From Rhodospirillaceae bacterium (GTDB lineage Bacteria; Pseudomonadota; Alphaproteobacteria; CACIAM-22H2): DNA of 33,132 bases. Below are positions 15,083-24,300 of this stretch, in pieces. The notes below the pieces were generated by a model, which saw only the letters and a program-made list of their open reading frames with translations, had not been told where the DNA came from and ran no database searches. A program made the position numbers and the translations under genes. Each line of letters starts with the position of its first letter. The stretch's first letter is position 1. The stretch covers positions 1 to 33,132 of the forward strand of contig JALHMR010000049.1 of NCBI GenBank assembly GCA_022843945.1, in the 5' to 3' direction.

Positions 15083-16030
15083 ATGCACGCCCAGGTCCTG
15101 CGCTATCTCGAGGAAGTCGTGCGCCGCGGCTCGATCCGCAAGGCGGCGGAGGCGCTGCATATCGCCTCCTCGGCGGTCAACCGCCAGATCCTGAAGCTCG
15201 AAGCGACGCTCGGCGCCCCGCTCTTCGAGCGGCGCACCGGTGGCGTGCGCCTGACGCTGGCGGGCGAGATCCTGGCCCGTCACGCGCGCGAGACGCTCTA
15301 TGGCTTCGCCCGCGCCCGCGCCTCGATCGACGATCTCAAGGGGTTGAAGACCGGCCATGTGAAGATCGTCGCGCTTGATTCGCTGATGGTCGATTTCCTG
15401 CCCGTGGCGCTCGAGGAGTTCCACCGGCTCTATCCCGGCGTCACTTTTTCGGTCATGGCGTCCGGACCGTCCGATGTCGGCGACGAGGTGGTTTCCGGCG
15501 AGGCGGATATCGGCCTGTCGTTCGCGCTGGGCAACATGGATCATCTGCGGCTCATCGCCCGGATCCCGACCGCCATCCAGGCCGTCGTCGCCGTCGGGCA
15601 TCCGCTGGCGCGCCGCCGTGTGGTGCGCCTCGTCGACTGTGCCCGTTATCCGCTCGGCCTCGTCCATGACACGCTGCCGCTGACGCCGCTGCTCGAGGGC
15701 GAGTTTGTCCGCGCCGGCGCCGAGCCGGCGGCCTTCCTGCGCTCGAACTCGATCGAGTTCCTGCGCCAGGCCGTGAAGGCCGGGATGTGCGTGGCCTTTT
15801 TCACCCGTCTCGGCTTCGTCCATGAGATCGACAAGCGCGAGGTGGTCGCCATCCCGCTGGCGGAGACGCGCCTCAGCGGCATCCCCTTGGCCATCATTGT
15901 CTCGGCCCGCCGGCCGCTCAGCGTTGCCGCCGCCGCCGTGGCGGACCATCTGGCGCGCCGGCTGCAGAACCTGGCGAAGCCCGCCGCGCCCGTGAAGCCG
16001 CGCGGCCGACGCCGGGCCCGCGCCGCGTGA
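15083..16030 (+). CDS. LysR-family transcriptional regulator
   Basis: The 315-residue LysR-type regulator has an N-terminal helix-turn-helix (YLEEVVRRGSIRKAAEALH, SSAVNRQILKLEATLGAPLFER, residues 6-52) and an effector domain from about residue 88 (TGHVKIVALDSLMVDFLPVAL). It ends in a basic, Ala/Pro/Arg-rich tail (KPAAPVKPRGRRRARAA). The start ATG 15083 has GGAG seven bases upstream. It is divergent from the ABC/CoA operon, 283 bp away, so it is the natural candidate regulator of that operon. Its stop overlaps the start of the NmrA-like gene by four bases (GTGA), tying the two in one transcript. Confidence 0.93.
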   Translation: MHAQVLRYLEEVVRRGSIRKAAEALHIASSAVNRQILKLEATLGAPLFERRTGGVRLTLAGEILARHARETLYGFARARASIDDLKGLKTGHVKIVALDSLMVDFLPVALEEFHRLYPGVTFSVMASGPSDVGDEVVSGEADIGLSFALGNMDHLRLIARIPTAIQAVVAVGHPLARRRVVRLVDCARYPLGLVHDTLPLTPLLEGEFVRAGAEPAAFLRSNSIEFLRQAVKAGMCVAFFTRLGFVHEIDKREVVAIPLAETRLSGIPLAIIVSARRPLSVAAAAVADHLARRLQNLAKPAAPVKPRGRRRARAA

Positions 16031-16893
16031 TCCTGGTCACCGGGGCTGCCGGCAAGACGGGCCGGGCGATCATCCGCGCCCTGGCGGCGCGTGGCGCCGA
16101 GGTCCGGGCTTTCGTGCATCGCGAAGCGCAGTCGGCCACCGTGACGGCCGAAGGCGCCCGGTCGGTCAGTGTCGGCTCGCTCGACGACATCGAGGCCCTG
16201 ACCCGCGCCGCCGCCGGCGCCGCGGCGATCTATCACCTGGCGCCCAATGTCAGCCCCCATGAATTCGCCTACGGCACGGCCGCGATCGCCGCGGCCAAAG
16301 CCGCTTGCGTGCCGCGCTTCGTCTTCCATTCGGTGCTGCATCCGCAGATCGAGGCCATGCCGCACCATTGGCAGAAGGGGCGGGTCGAGGAGGCGCTGTT
16401 CGCCTCGAACCTGGCGGCGACCATCCTGCAGCCGACGGCGTACATGCAGAACCTGCTGGCCTCAAGGCGCTCGATCGTGGACGACGGGGTCTGGCGCGTG
16501 CCGTACCGGGTCGAGGCGCGGCTGAGCCTGGTCGATATCGAGGATGTGGCCGAGGCCGCTTCGCGCGTGCTGCTCGAGCCCGGTCACGCGGGCGCCACCT
16601 ACGAGCTCGTCGGAACCCTGCCGCTCAGCCAGGTCGAGGTGGCTGATATCCTCAGCCACGCCCTCGGCCGACCCGTGCGCGCCGAGGCCCAGCCGATCGG
16701 CGACTGGGAGAAAGGGGCGACGGCGCTCGACGACCATGCGCGCGACACGCTCATCCGGATGTTCCGCTACTACGATCGTCACGGCCTCGCCGGCAATCCG
16801 CACGCGCTGGAGCGGCTGCTGGGCCGGCCGCCTGTTACGCTTGCCGGCTTCGCCCGACGTGCCGCGGCGGCCTTTCGCCATACTCAAGCGTGA
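16027..16893 (+). CDS. NmrA-like NAD(P)-binding protein
   Basis: The 288-residue atypical short-chain dehydrogenase has a Rossmann start MILVTGAAGKTGRAIIRALAARGAEVRAF (GxxGxxG) and later the NmrA/HSCARG-like segments FVFHSVLHPQIEAMPHHW, LQPTAYMQNLL and LVDIEDVAEAASRVL. Some family members are redox sensors and others are NAD(P)H-dependent reductases. The usual Tyr-xxx-Lys pair is not evident, in keeping with the NmrA group. The GTG start at 16027 overlaps the LysR stop, so it is translationally coupled to the regulator. A role as NADPH-responsive partner or as enzyme of the divergent pathway is possible. I cannot decide between them. Confidence 0.85.
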   Translation: MILVTGAAGKTGRAIIRALAARGAEVRAFVHREAQSATVTAEGARSVSVGSLDDIEALTRAAAGAAAIYHLAPNVSPHEFAYGTAAIAAAKAACVPRFVFHSVLHPQIEAMPHHWQKGRVEEALFASNLAATILQPTAYMQNLLASRRSIVDDGVWRVPYRVEARLSLVDIEDVAEAASRVLLEPGHAGATYELVGTLPLSQVEVADILSHALGRPVRAEAQPIGDWEKGATALDDHARDTLIRMFRYYDRHGLAGNPHALERLLGRPPVTLAGFARRAAAAFRHTQA

Positions 16894-16949
16894 CCCGGGC
16901 CGGCGGGGCCTGCTAGAGTCCGGTCCTTAATGTCGATCGGAGGACGCCG

Positions 16950-17252
16950 ATGAAATACGTGATGCTCGGAACGCTTGGTCCCGGCTCGATGAAGAAGCAG
17001 GAAAGCCGGACGTCGAACGCGCGCGCCAAGCTCAAGGAGCTCGGCATGAAGCTCGAGAGCGTCTACTACACGCAAGGAGCATTCGATTTCGTCGACGTTG
17101 TCGACGCGCCGAACCCCGAGGCGATGCTCGCCTTCTCGGTCTGGTATTCGGAGCAGGGCTTCGGCAAGCTCACCTCGCTGCCGGCCTTCGACGAGCGCAC
17201 CATGGTCAAGGCGCTGGCCCGCGGCGGCATCCGCGGCAAGAAGAAGCGCTAG
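16950..17252 (+). CDS. GYD-domain protein
   Basis: The 100-residue small protein fits the GYD-domain family, a ferredoxin-like alpha/beta fold of unknown biochemical role. Seen are MKYVMLGTL, the amphipathic helix ARAKLKELGMKLES, VYYTQGAFDFVDVVDAPNPEAMLAF (the GxxDxVxxxDAP core of the family) and a basic tail GIRGKKKR. A good ribosome site (GGAGGA) precedes the ATG. It follows the NmrA-like gene by 56 bp and is followed by a strong hairpin terminator, so it may close the LysR-NmrA transcript or be a separate unit. Confidence 0.85.
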   Translation: MKYVMLGTLGPGSMKKQESRTSNARAKLKELGMKLESVYYTQGAFDFVDVVDAPNPEAMLAFSVWYSEQGFGKLTSLPAFDERTMVKALARGGIRGKKKR

Positions 17253-17264
17253 CGCCAGGAAATC

Positions 17265-17316
17265 ACGGGCGGCGGCCGCCGGTCCTCGTGACCGGTCGCC
17301 GCCGCCCGTTCTGTTT
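17265..17316 (+). terminator. Bidirectional intrinsic terminator
   Basis: ACGGGCGGCGG (17265-17275) pairs with CCGCCGCCCGT (17299-17309), extended inside by CCGGT/ACCGG, and is followed by TTCTGTTT on the plus strand. It lies between the convergent GYD and PRC-barrel genes. On the minus strand the T content after the stem is lower (TGATTTCC), so termination that way is weaker. Confidence 0.8.
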
Positions 17317-17321
17317 GGAGC

Positions 17322-17717
17322 TTACGAGTATTTGAACTGCGGCAACTGCTTGAGCGTGTCCTTGGTGGCGCCGCGCAGCACGATCCGGCTTTCCTGCATG
17401 GTCAGCTGGCTGTAGGGGATGGCGACCAGGTGGTCGCCCAGGCCGAGGAAGCCGCCGACCGCCAGCACGGCATACGACTCCTTGCCGTCCTGGGTGATGA
17501 TCACGTCGTCGATCGTGCCGATGCGCTCGCCCGTCTCATTGACCACGGAAGCGCCGCGCACCTTGGAGGCGCGGTAGCCGGTCGAGAGTTTCACGGGATC
17601 GATGCGCACGGCAGCGAGCGTCTGTTGCTGCCCTTGCGCCTGGGTCGGCGCGGGCGACAGCGGCAGGGCTGCCGAGGCGATAAAGGCGGCGCCGGCGAGC
17701 GCCAGGAGCTTGTTCAT
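17322..17717 (-). CDS. Exported PRC-barrel domain protein
   Basis: The 131-residue protein has a Sec signal peptide (MNKLLALAGAAFIASAALPL, cleavage near TQAQ) and a PRC-barrel domain: YRASKVRGASVVNETGERIGTIDDVIIT, followed by YAVLAVGGFLGLGDHLVAIPYSQL. Periplasmic PRC-barrel proteins of this size are common in alphaproteobacteria; their molecular role is mostly unknown and may involve stress or envelope binding. I start at 17717 because the signal peptide begins there. The ribosome site (AAAGGAA) falls inside a predicted long stem, described separately. It is convergent with the GYD gene. Confidence 0.88.
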   Translation of the reverse strand: MNKLLALAGAAFIASAALPLSPAPTQAQGQQQTLAAVRIDPVKLSTGYRASKVRGASVVNETGERIGTIDDVIITQDGKESYAVLAVGGFLGLGDHLVAIPYSQLTMQESRIVLRGATKDTLKQLPQFKYS

Positions 17718-17718
17718 G

Positions 17719-17767
17719 ACCGTTCCTTTCAACGTTGGGGGCAACGTTTGGCTGGGTAAGGAACGGT
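17719..17767 (-). promoter_or_regulatory. Stem-loop leader that would mask the PRC-barrel ribosome site
   Basis: In the minus-strand transcript ACCGTTCCTT (from 17767-17758) pairs over ten bases with AAGGAACGGT (from 17728-17719), and an inner hairpin AACGTTG-CCCC-CAACGTT (17748-17731) fills the loop. The Shine-Dalgarno AAGGA lies wholly in the outer stem, and the start codon begins one base after it. This is the layout of a translational switch such as an RNA thermometer. It could instead mark the 3' end of bcp, but it lacks a T-run. Confidence 0.55.
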
Positions 17768-17789
17768 TGCGCTTGGGTGAGGTTCCTGA

Positions 17790-18338
17790 TCAGAGCGCTT
17801 TTGCGGCCTCGAGCACCGCGTCGACATGGCCGGGAACCTTGACCGATCGCCAGACGTGCCGGACGACGCCGCTTCTGTCGACGAGGAACGTGGCGCGGTC
17901 CATGCCCATGTACTTGCGGCCGTAGAGGCTCTTCTCGATCCACACGCCGTAGGCCTGCGCCGTTTTGGTGTCGACATCGGCGGCCAGCTTGAACTTCAGG
18001 CCGTACTTGTCGCGAAAGCGCGCGTGGCTGGCTTCCTTGTCCTTGGAGATGCCGATGATCGTGGCGTTGACCCGGGAGAAATCCGGCAGCGCGTCGCTGA
18101 AGCCGCAGGCCTCCTTGGTGCAGCCCGGCGTGTCGTCGCGCGGGTAGAAATAGACCACCACCGCTTTGCCGCGGAGTTCCTTCAGGGTGATCCGGCCGCT
18201 GCCGTCGGTCGGCAGGTCGAAATCCGGCGCCTTGCTGCCGGGCTGCAAGCCGCCTGCTGCCTTAGTCGGCTTCTTCGGCGGCTTTGCCTTCGCGGCCGGA
18301 GCGGGCTTCTTCTTCGGTGCTTTTTTAGTCGGTGCCAT
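17790..18338 (-). CDS. bcp: Thiol peroxidase Bcp/PrxQ with basic N-terminal extension
   Basis: This 182-residue peroxiredoxin reduces hydroperoxides. The catalytic segment VVYFYPRDDTPGCTKEACGFSD holds the peroxidatic Cys (TPGCT) and a resolving Cys five residues later, as in atypical 2-Cys PrxQ. The rest (IIGISKDKEASHARFRDKYGLKFKLAAD, RATFLVDRSG) is standard. Unusual is the first ~30 residues, a Lys/Ala/Pro tract (TKKAPKKKPAPAAKAKPPKKP) like a histone-H1 tail, absent from the ~155-residue core family. It has no alternative Met before the core and has a good ribosome site (GAGGGAAA) before ATG 18338, so the extension is likely translated. Its start overlaps the glnE 3' end by 14 bases. Confidence 0.93.
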   Translation of the reverse strand: MAPTKKAPKKKPAPAAKAKPPKKPTKAAGGLQPGSKAPDFDLPTDGSGRITLKELRGKAVVVYFYPRDDTPGCTKEACGFSDALPDFSRVNATIIGISKDKEASHARFRDKYGLKFKLAADVDTKTAQAYGVWIEKSLYGRKYMGMDRATFLVDRSGVVRHVWRSVKVPGHVDAVLEAAKAL

Positions 18339-21285
18339 TCGGCTTTCCCTCGGCGATCAGTTGCTCGAACAGTGCGTGGGCGCGCTGGGTGCGGGCCCGG
18401 ATCTTGGCTTCCAGGTCGTCGAAGTCAACCGCCTTGGCCGCGGCGGCCAGCGCGCGTTTGAGCGCTTCGGGCGCTTCGCCGGGATCGAAATCGCCTTCGA
18501 GGGTCAGGCGGGTCAGGCCCTGCACCGTCTGGCTGAGGCCCAGCGCCTCGCGCAGCTCGCTGCCCGCGGTCTTGTCGAGCACGCCGGCTTTGACGGCGTT
18601 GTCGAGGGCCTGGGCGGTGTTGGGCGAGAGCATGGCCGGATGGGTCGCACCGTGGCTGAGCTGCAGATACTGGGCGATGAACTCGATGTCGATCAGGCCG
18701 CCGCGCCAGTGCTTGATGTTCCACGGGAGCCTGGCGGGATGCTCGCGGGCCATCAGCTCGCGCATGCTGACCACGTCGGCGCGCAGCTTGGCCTGGTCGC
18801 GCGGAGCGATCAGGACTGAGCGAATGGTTTCGGCGATGCGCCGGCGCAGCGTCTCCGGACCGGTGAGGGCGCGCGCGCGGGTCAGCGCCAGATGCTCCCA
18901 GGTCCAGGCCTCGCCGCGCTGGTAGGTGACGAAGCCGTCCAGATTGGTGGCGATCGGCCCCTTATTGCCCGACGGGCGCAGGCGCAGGTCGATCTCGTAG
19001 AGCTTGCCCTCGCCGGTCGGCGCGGTGACTGCGTTGATCAGGCGCGGCGCCAGGCGCTGGTAGTAGAGGCTGACGGGCAGGGGCTTGGGCCCGTCCGACT
19101 GCTCGACGCCCTCGGGCGCATCCCACAGCAGGATGAGATCGAGATCGGAGGTCACCGTCATCTCGCGCCCGCCGAGCTTGCCGTAGGCGACCACGGCCAT
19201 CGCCCCGCCCGGCACGCGGCCGTGCGCCTTGGCGAATTCCGCCTCGACCGCCGGCTGCAGCGCGCCGATCGCCGCCTCGGCGATGTCGGCCAGGGCCGCG
19301 CCGGCGCGCGATGCGGGCAGCAGGTTCTGCAGCATCTGCACGCCGACCTGGAACTCACGCTCGGATTTCCAGCGCCGCAGCACGTCGAGCGTGTCCTGGA
19401 AGTCGCGCGCCTGGGATAGCGCCTGGGCCAGGTCGGCCGCCAGGCCGGTGAGGTCGGGCGGCGGCCGGCGGAACTCGTCGCCGAGCACGCTGTCGAGCAG
19501 GTGCGTGTGCCGGCTGAGCAGGTCGGCGAGGCGGGGTGCCCCGCCCATGATCTCGGCCACCAGGTCGAGCAGCGGCGGGTTGGCGTGGAACAGCGAGAAG
19601 AGCTGAACCCCGGCCGGAAGCTGGGAGAGGAAGCGGTCGAAGCGCACGAAGGCGGCGTCCGGCTGCGCCGTGCGGGCCAGCGCCTGGAGCAGGGCCGGCA
19701 TCAGCTCGGTGAGCAGCTCGCGGGCGCGCACGCTGCGCATGGCCCGGTAGCGCCCGTGGTGCCAGCCGCGCACCGAAGCGGCGACCGTGCCGGGCGCGGT
19801 GAAGCCGATGCGCGTCAGCGTCTCGATGGTCGAGGGATCGTCCTCGGTGCCGGTGAAGACCAGGTTGCCGGGCCCGCCGAGATCGGGCGCCTCCTCGAAG
19901 AGCTCGGCGTAGTTCTTCTCGACCCGCGTCAGGTGGCCGAGAAGCTCGGCGCCGAAGGCGGCCGTGTCGGGGTAGCCGAGGAACGCGGCGAAGGCGTCGA
20001 GCGCCGGCCCTTCCTGCGGCAGGGTGTGGGTCTGCTGGTCGGCGGTCATCTGCAGGCGGTGCTCGACCCGGCGCAGGTAGCGATAGGCGGCGATCATCTC
20101 GTCGGCGGCCTGGCGCGTCACGCGGCCGGCGTTGTGCAGGGCCTCGATGGCCGGGACGGTCTGCACCTGGCGCAGCTCCGGCCGCCGACCGCCCCAGATC
20201 AGCTGCTGGGTCTGGGCGAAGAACTCGATCTCACGGATGCCGCCGCGCCCGAGCTTGATGTTGTGGCCGGCGATGGCGACCGTCTGGCCGCCGCGATGCG
20301 TGTTGATCTGGCGCTTGATCGAATGGATGTCCTGAATGGCGGCGAAGTCGAGATGCTTGCGCCAGACATAGGGGCGCAGGCGCTGGACGAAGCCGGCACC
20401 GGCGGCGATGTCGCCGGCCACCGGCCGCGCCTTGATCATCGCGGCCCGCTCCCAGTTCTGGCCGAGGCTCTCGTAATAGGTCTCGGCCGCCAGCATCGAG
20501 AGGGCCATTGGCGTCGAGGCCGGGTCGGGCCGCAGGCGCAGATCGGTGCGGAAGACGTAGCCGTCCGGCGTGCGCTCCTCGAGGATCTTGACCATCCCGC
20601 GCGTCAGCCGGATGAAGACCTGGAGCAGCTTCTCGGGGTTGTCGCACTCGATGACCTCGGGGTCGTAGAGGACGATCAGATCGATGTCGCTCGAGTAGTT
20701 GAGCTCGCGCGCCCCGAGCTTGCCCATGCCAAGCACCACCAGACCCGAATCGCGCTCCGGCTCGTCCGCCTGCTTGAGGCGGAAGGCGCCGCCGGCGGCG
20801 GCCTGACGCAGGAGGTGCCGGACCGCGAGGCCAAGCGCCATCTCCGCCGTATCGCTGAGCACTTCGGTGATGCGCTCGACCGGCCAGGCATCGGCGATAT
20901 CGGCCAGTGCCACGGCCAGCGCGATGCGGCGCTTCGCCTGGCGCAGGCCCTTCATCAGGGCGGCCTCGCTGGTCGGCTGCCCGAGCTCCCGCCGGGCCTG
21001 GGCGAAGACGTCCGCGACGGCTTTGTCGGGGCCGCGCCGCAGGAGGTCGATCGCAAAGCCGATATCCTCCACCAGGCTGTGGGTCAGGTAGGAGCTGCTG
21101 CCGAAGATCGCCGCGAGGAGAGCGCCGCCGGCCGGACTGCGGCTGACCTCCTCGGCAAATCCGCGGTCGGCGGCATCGAGCTCGGCGGCGGCCCCGAGCC
21201 AGCGCTCGGTCTCGATGGTGACCTGGGCGGGGTTGGCGGGGCGCGGCCAGCGGGCGCTGGCGAAGCCGGGGTGCAATTCCTTCAT
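18325..21285 (-). CDS. glnE: Bifunctional glutamine synthetase adenylyltransferase/deadenylase
   Basis: The 986-residue GlnE adds or removes AMP on glutamine synthetase in response to PII proteins. It has two nucleotidyltransferase domains, as expected: the N-terminal (deadenylylation) one with GMGKLGARELNYSSDIDL near residues 185-202, and the C-terminal (adenylylation) one with YGKLGGREMTVTSDLDLILL near 700-718. Each is followed by an all-alpha substrate domain (GRGGIREIEFFAQ and RGGLIDIEFIAQYLQL). The open frame continues far upstream on the minus strand, but the ATG at 21285 has a ribosome site (AGGGGAA) and the expected length. The overlapping bcp follows. It is divergent from the AsmA-like gene by 96 bp. 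Confidence 0.96.
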   Translation of the reverse strand: MKELHPGFASARWPRPANPAQVTIETERWLGAAAELDAADRGFAEEVSRSPAGGALLAAIFGSSSYLTHSLVEDIGFAIDLLRRGPDKAVADVFAQARRELGQPTSEAALMKGLRQAKRRIALAVALADIADAWPVERITEVLSDTAEMALGLAVRHLLRQAAAGGAFRLKQADEPERDSGLVVLGMGKLGARELNYSSDIDLIVLYDPEVIECDNPEKLLQVFIRLTRGMVKILEERTPDGYVFRTDLRLRPDPASTPMALSMLAAETYYESLGQNWERAAMIKARPVAGDIAAGAGFVQRLRPYVWRKHLDFAAIQDIHSIKRQINTHRGGQTVAIAGHNIKLGRGGIREIEFFAQTQQLIWGGRRPELRQVQTVPAIEALHNAGRVTRQAADEMIAAYRYLRRVEHRLQMTADQQTHTLPQEGPALDAFAAFLGYPDTAAFGAELLGHLTRVEKNYAELFEEAPDLGGPGNLVFTGTEDDPSTIETLTRIGFTAPGTVAASVRGWHHGRYRAMRSVRARELLTELMPALLQALARTAQPDAAFVRFDRFLSQLPAGVQLFSLFHANPPLLDLVAEIMGGAPRLADLLSRHTHLLDSVLGDEFRRPPPDLTGLAADLAQALSQARDFQDTLDVLRRWKSEREFQVGVQMLQNLLPASRAGAALADIAEAAIGALQPAVEAEFAKAHGRVPGGAMAVVAYGKLGGREMTVTSDLDLILLWDAPEGVEQSDGPKPLPVSLYYQRLAPRLINAVTAPTGEGKLYEIDLRLRPSGNKGPIATNLDGFVTYQRGEAWTWEHLALTRARALTGPETLRRRIAETIRSVLIAPRDQAKLRADVVSMRELMAREHPARLPWNIKHWRGGLIDIEFIAQYLQLSHGATHPAMLSPNTAQALDNAVKAGVLDKTAGSELREALGLSQTVQGLTRLTLEGDFDPGEAPEALKRALAAAAKAVDFDDLEAKIRARTQRAHALFEQLIAEGKPNGTD

Positions 21286-21381
21286 TTCCCCTGGATCGGT
21301 TTTGCCGCACACTGGAGTGCTTGAGATAGGCGGGTCAAGCGTTGTCGGGGCGGACGCGGGACGTTTGGCGGAGGGTTCGGC

Positions 21382-24300
21382 GTGTTCGGCCGGGTATCGC
21401 GAACAGCGATTGACATCATCGGGACCCTTCTGGTCGTCACGGCCGTTGCCGTGGGAATCCTGGGCTGGCTGCTTTCCCAGGGGCCGATTTCGCTCGCCTT
21501 CCTGACGCCGCTCGTCGAGCGGGCGCTCAGCCACAGCGACGAATCCCTGGTCGTCGACGTCGATGACACCGTCCTGACCTGGGCCGGCTGGCGCCGGACC
21601 CTCGACGTCCGGATCGTCGGAGTCCATGTCATGGGTCCGGCCGGCCGGTTGATGGCCGAAGTGCCCGAGGCCTCGATCAGCTTCTCCGGGCGCGCCCTGC
21701 TGCGCGGGCTCATCGCGCCGACCGCCATCGACGTCACGGGGTTCAAGCTGCGCCTCGTCCGCGGCCGCGACGGCGCGATCCGCTTCGGGCACGCGCCGGA
21801 ACAGCCGGGCGAAGGCGGCGCGGGGCCCATCGTGATCGGCCAGTTGCTCGGCCCGCCCGACCCCGATCGCAGCCTGGGCTATCTCCAGCGGCTGAGCATG
21901 ACCGAAGCCAGCATCGAGATCGTCGATGAGGCCAGCGGCCAGACCTGGACCGGGCGCGACGCCGAGATCTCGCTGCTGCGCGACGCCGCCGGTTTGCGGG
22001 CCGAAGTGAGCGCCACCGCCGACCTTGGCCCCCGGCCGACCAGCCTGACCGCGGCCGGGGTTTTCCGGGTCGACACGGCGCGGCTCGAGGTCTCGGTCCG
22101 TCTTGGCGATTTCGATCCCGCGACCCTCGCGGCCTTCGATACGACGCTGGAGCCGCTGCGCGGCATCCACGTTCCGCTGTCGGGCACGGTCGAGGTCAAT
22201 TTCGACCCGGAGTTCCGTATCGCCGGCGCGCGCTTCAATTTCGGCGGCATGGGGGGGCGGCTGGCGGCCGGGTCCTTCGACGTGCCGCGCGACATCCCGG
22301 TGCGCCGGGTGGCGCTGCGCGGCTCGTTGCCCGACGGCACGCGGACGGTGGTCGTCGACGAATTCACCCTCGACCTAAACGGGCCGACGGTTTCCCTCGT
22401 GGCGCGGTTGACCGGCCTGGGGGAACGGGCGCGCGCCGAGGGTTCGGCGACGGCCCGCGACGTTCCGACCAACGAGCTGCGCAACATATGGCCGCGCGAC
22501 CTGGGTAAGAATGCCCGCGACTGGATCATCGCCAATCTTTCCGCCGGCGGCGTCAGCGAGGCCAAGGCCGAGTTTGCCGTGGTCCAGGCTGGCAACAACT
22601 GGGCGGTCGAGAAACTGGGCGGCACGATCCGTGCCTCCGGTGTCGACGTCAACTACCTGCGACCGATGCCGCCGGTGCGCGGTGTCACCGGCACCGCAAC
22701 CTTCGACGCCAAGCGCTTCGACATCATCGTCCGGGGCGGCGATCTCGGTGCGCTGCGCGCGACCGAAGGCAAGATCGCGCTCTACGATCTCGACACCGAC
22801 ATCGAACTGGCGGCCATCGACATCTCGGTGAGCGGCCCGGTGCGCGACGCGCTGGTCCTGATCGACGGGCCGCCGCTGGGCTACCTCAAGAAGATCGATC
22901 TCAAGCCGGAGGATTTTGGCGGTGATGCAGCCGTCAACCTCACGCTCAAATTCCCGCTGAAGAAGACATTGCGGGTCGATGAGCTCGACATCCTGGCCGC
23001 CGCGGACGTCAAGAATTTCTCCCAGCAGAGTGCGGCGCTGGGGCAGGACGCGCGCGACGGCGATATGAAGCTGCGCGTGGATCGCACCGGCCTCGACGTG
23101 AGCGGCCGCCTGACGCTGGGCACCGTTCCGGCGACCGTCGAGATGCGGCGCAACTTCGCCGACAACGCTCCGATCGTTGGCCGCACGCGCGCCCGCGGCC
23201 GGCTCGGCACGGCGGACCGGGCGGCCTTCGGTTTCGACTTCGTGCCCTATCTCGACGGGCCTGCGGATGTCGCCGTCGAGTACATCGAGAGGCCCGGCGG
23301 GCGCAACGAGGTGACACTCGAGGCGGGCCTGACCGCCGCTACGCTGTCGTTTTCCCAGCTCGAATGGTCCAAGCCGGCTGGCCAGCCCGGCACGGCGAAG
23401 GGGCGCGTCGCCATCTCCGGCGGCAAGGCCACGTCGCTCCCGGAATTCTCGCTGACCGCCGGAAGCCCTGCCTCCACCCTGAACGCGAGAGGCAATCTGA
23501 CCTTTGCCCAGGACGGCAAGACGGTGAGCCGGGTCGAACTGGCCTCGCTCAAGGTTGGCCTCACCGATGCCCGTGGCACCGCCGTTCGTGCCGGCCGCGG
23601 ATTTGCCGTCACGGTCGCGGGTCCGTCGTTCGATGTCGGGCCGTTCAGCCGCGACAAGACGCCGCCGTCGGCGGACCGGCCGCCCTTGGATCTCAAGCTG
23701 GATGTCGACCGTCTCTATTTCGATACCGACCGCCTGCTATACGCGGTCCGCCTCGAGGGCCAGCGCGCGACCGAGCGTTGGGAGAATTTCGATCTGTCGG
23801 CGCGTACCGGACCCGAATTGACCATGGGTAACCATGTGGTCCTGGAGCTGAAGACCGTATCAGGCCGTCAGACGCTGAACGGTCGTGTCGAGAACGCCGG
23901 AGAGTTTCTGCGGGCCGTGGACATCACCCCCAACGTGATCGGTGGCCGTATCGAATTGAAAGGCGCCACGGACGAACGGCGGCCCGGCCGGCCGCTGGCC
24001 GGCCATCTGCATATGAGCGAGTTCCGCCTGGTTCGCGCACCCATCCTGGCCCGCGTGCTGAGCGTTGCCTTGCTGACCGGTATCCTGGATTCGCTGAGAG
24101 GCGAAGGCGTCGGGTTTTCGAGCTTCGATCTCGAGTTCTCGTATTCCGACCCGAAGATCGAGATCGTCGAGGCGAAAGCCTCCGGCTCAGCGATCGGCAT
24201 GACGGCCAAGGGCGTGCTGGATGTCGATACCGACCAGATCGAGATCGACGGCACCATCGTGCCGGCCAATCTGATCAACAGCCTGCCCAGTCGCATCCCC

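Noticed and set aside
19501-21324. Long plus-strand open frame (607 codons) opposite glnE
   Set aside because: GC-rich codon bias in glnE leaves the antisense frames open. The translation is low in complexity (Gly/Ala/Val/Asp-rich), has no motif, and glnE has complete catalytic domains.
21286-22170. Upstream extension of glnE to 22170
   Set aside because: It would overlap the AsmA-like gene antisense by ~790 bases. The ATG at 21285 has a ribosome site and gives normal GlnE length.
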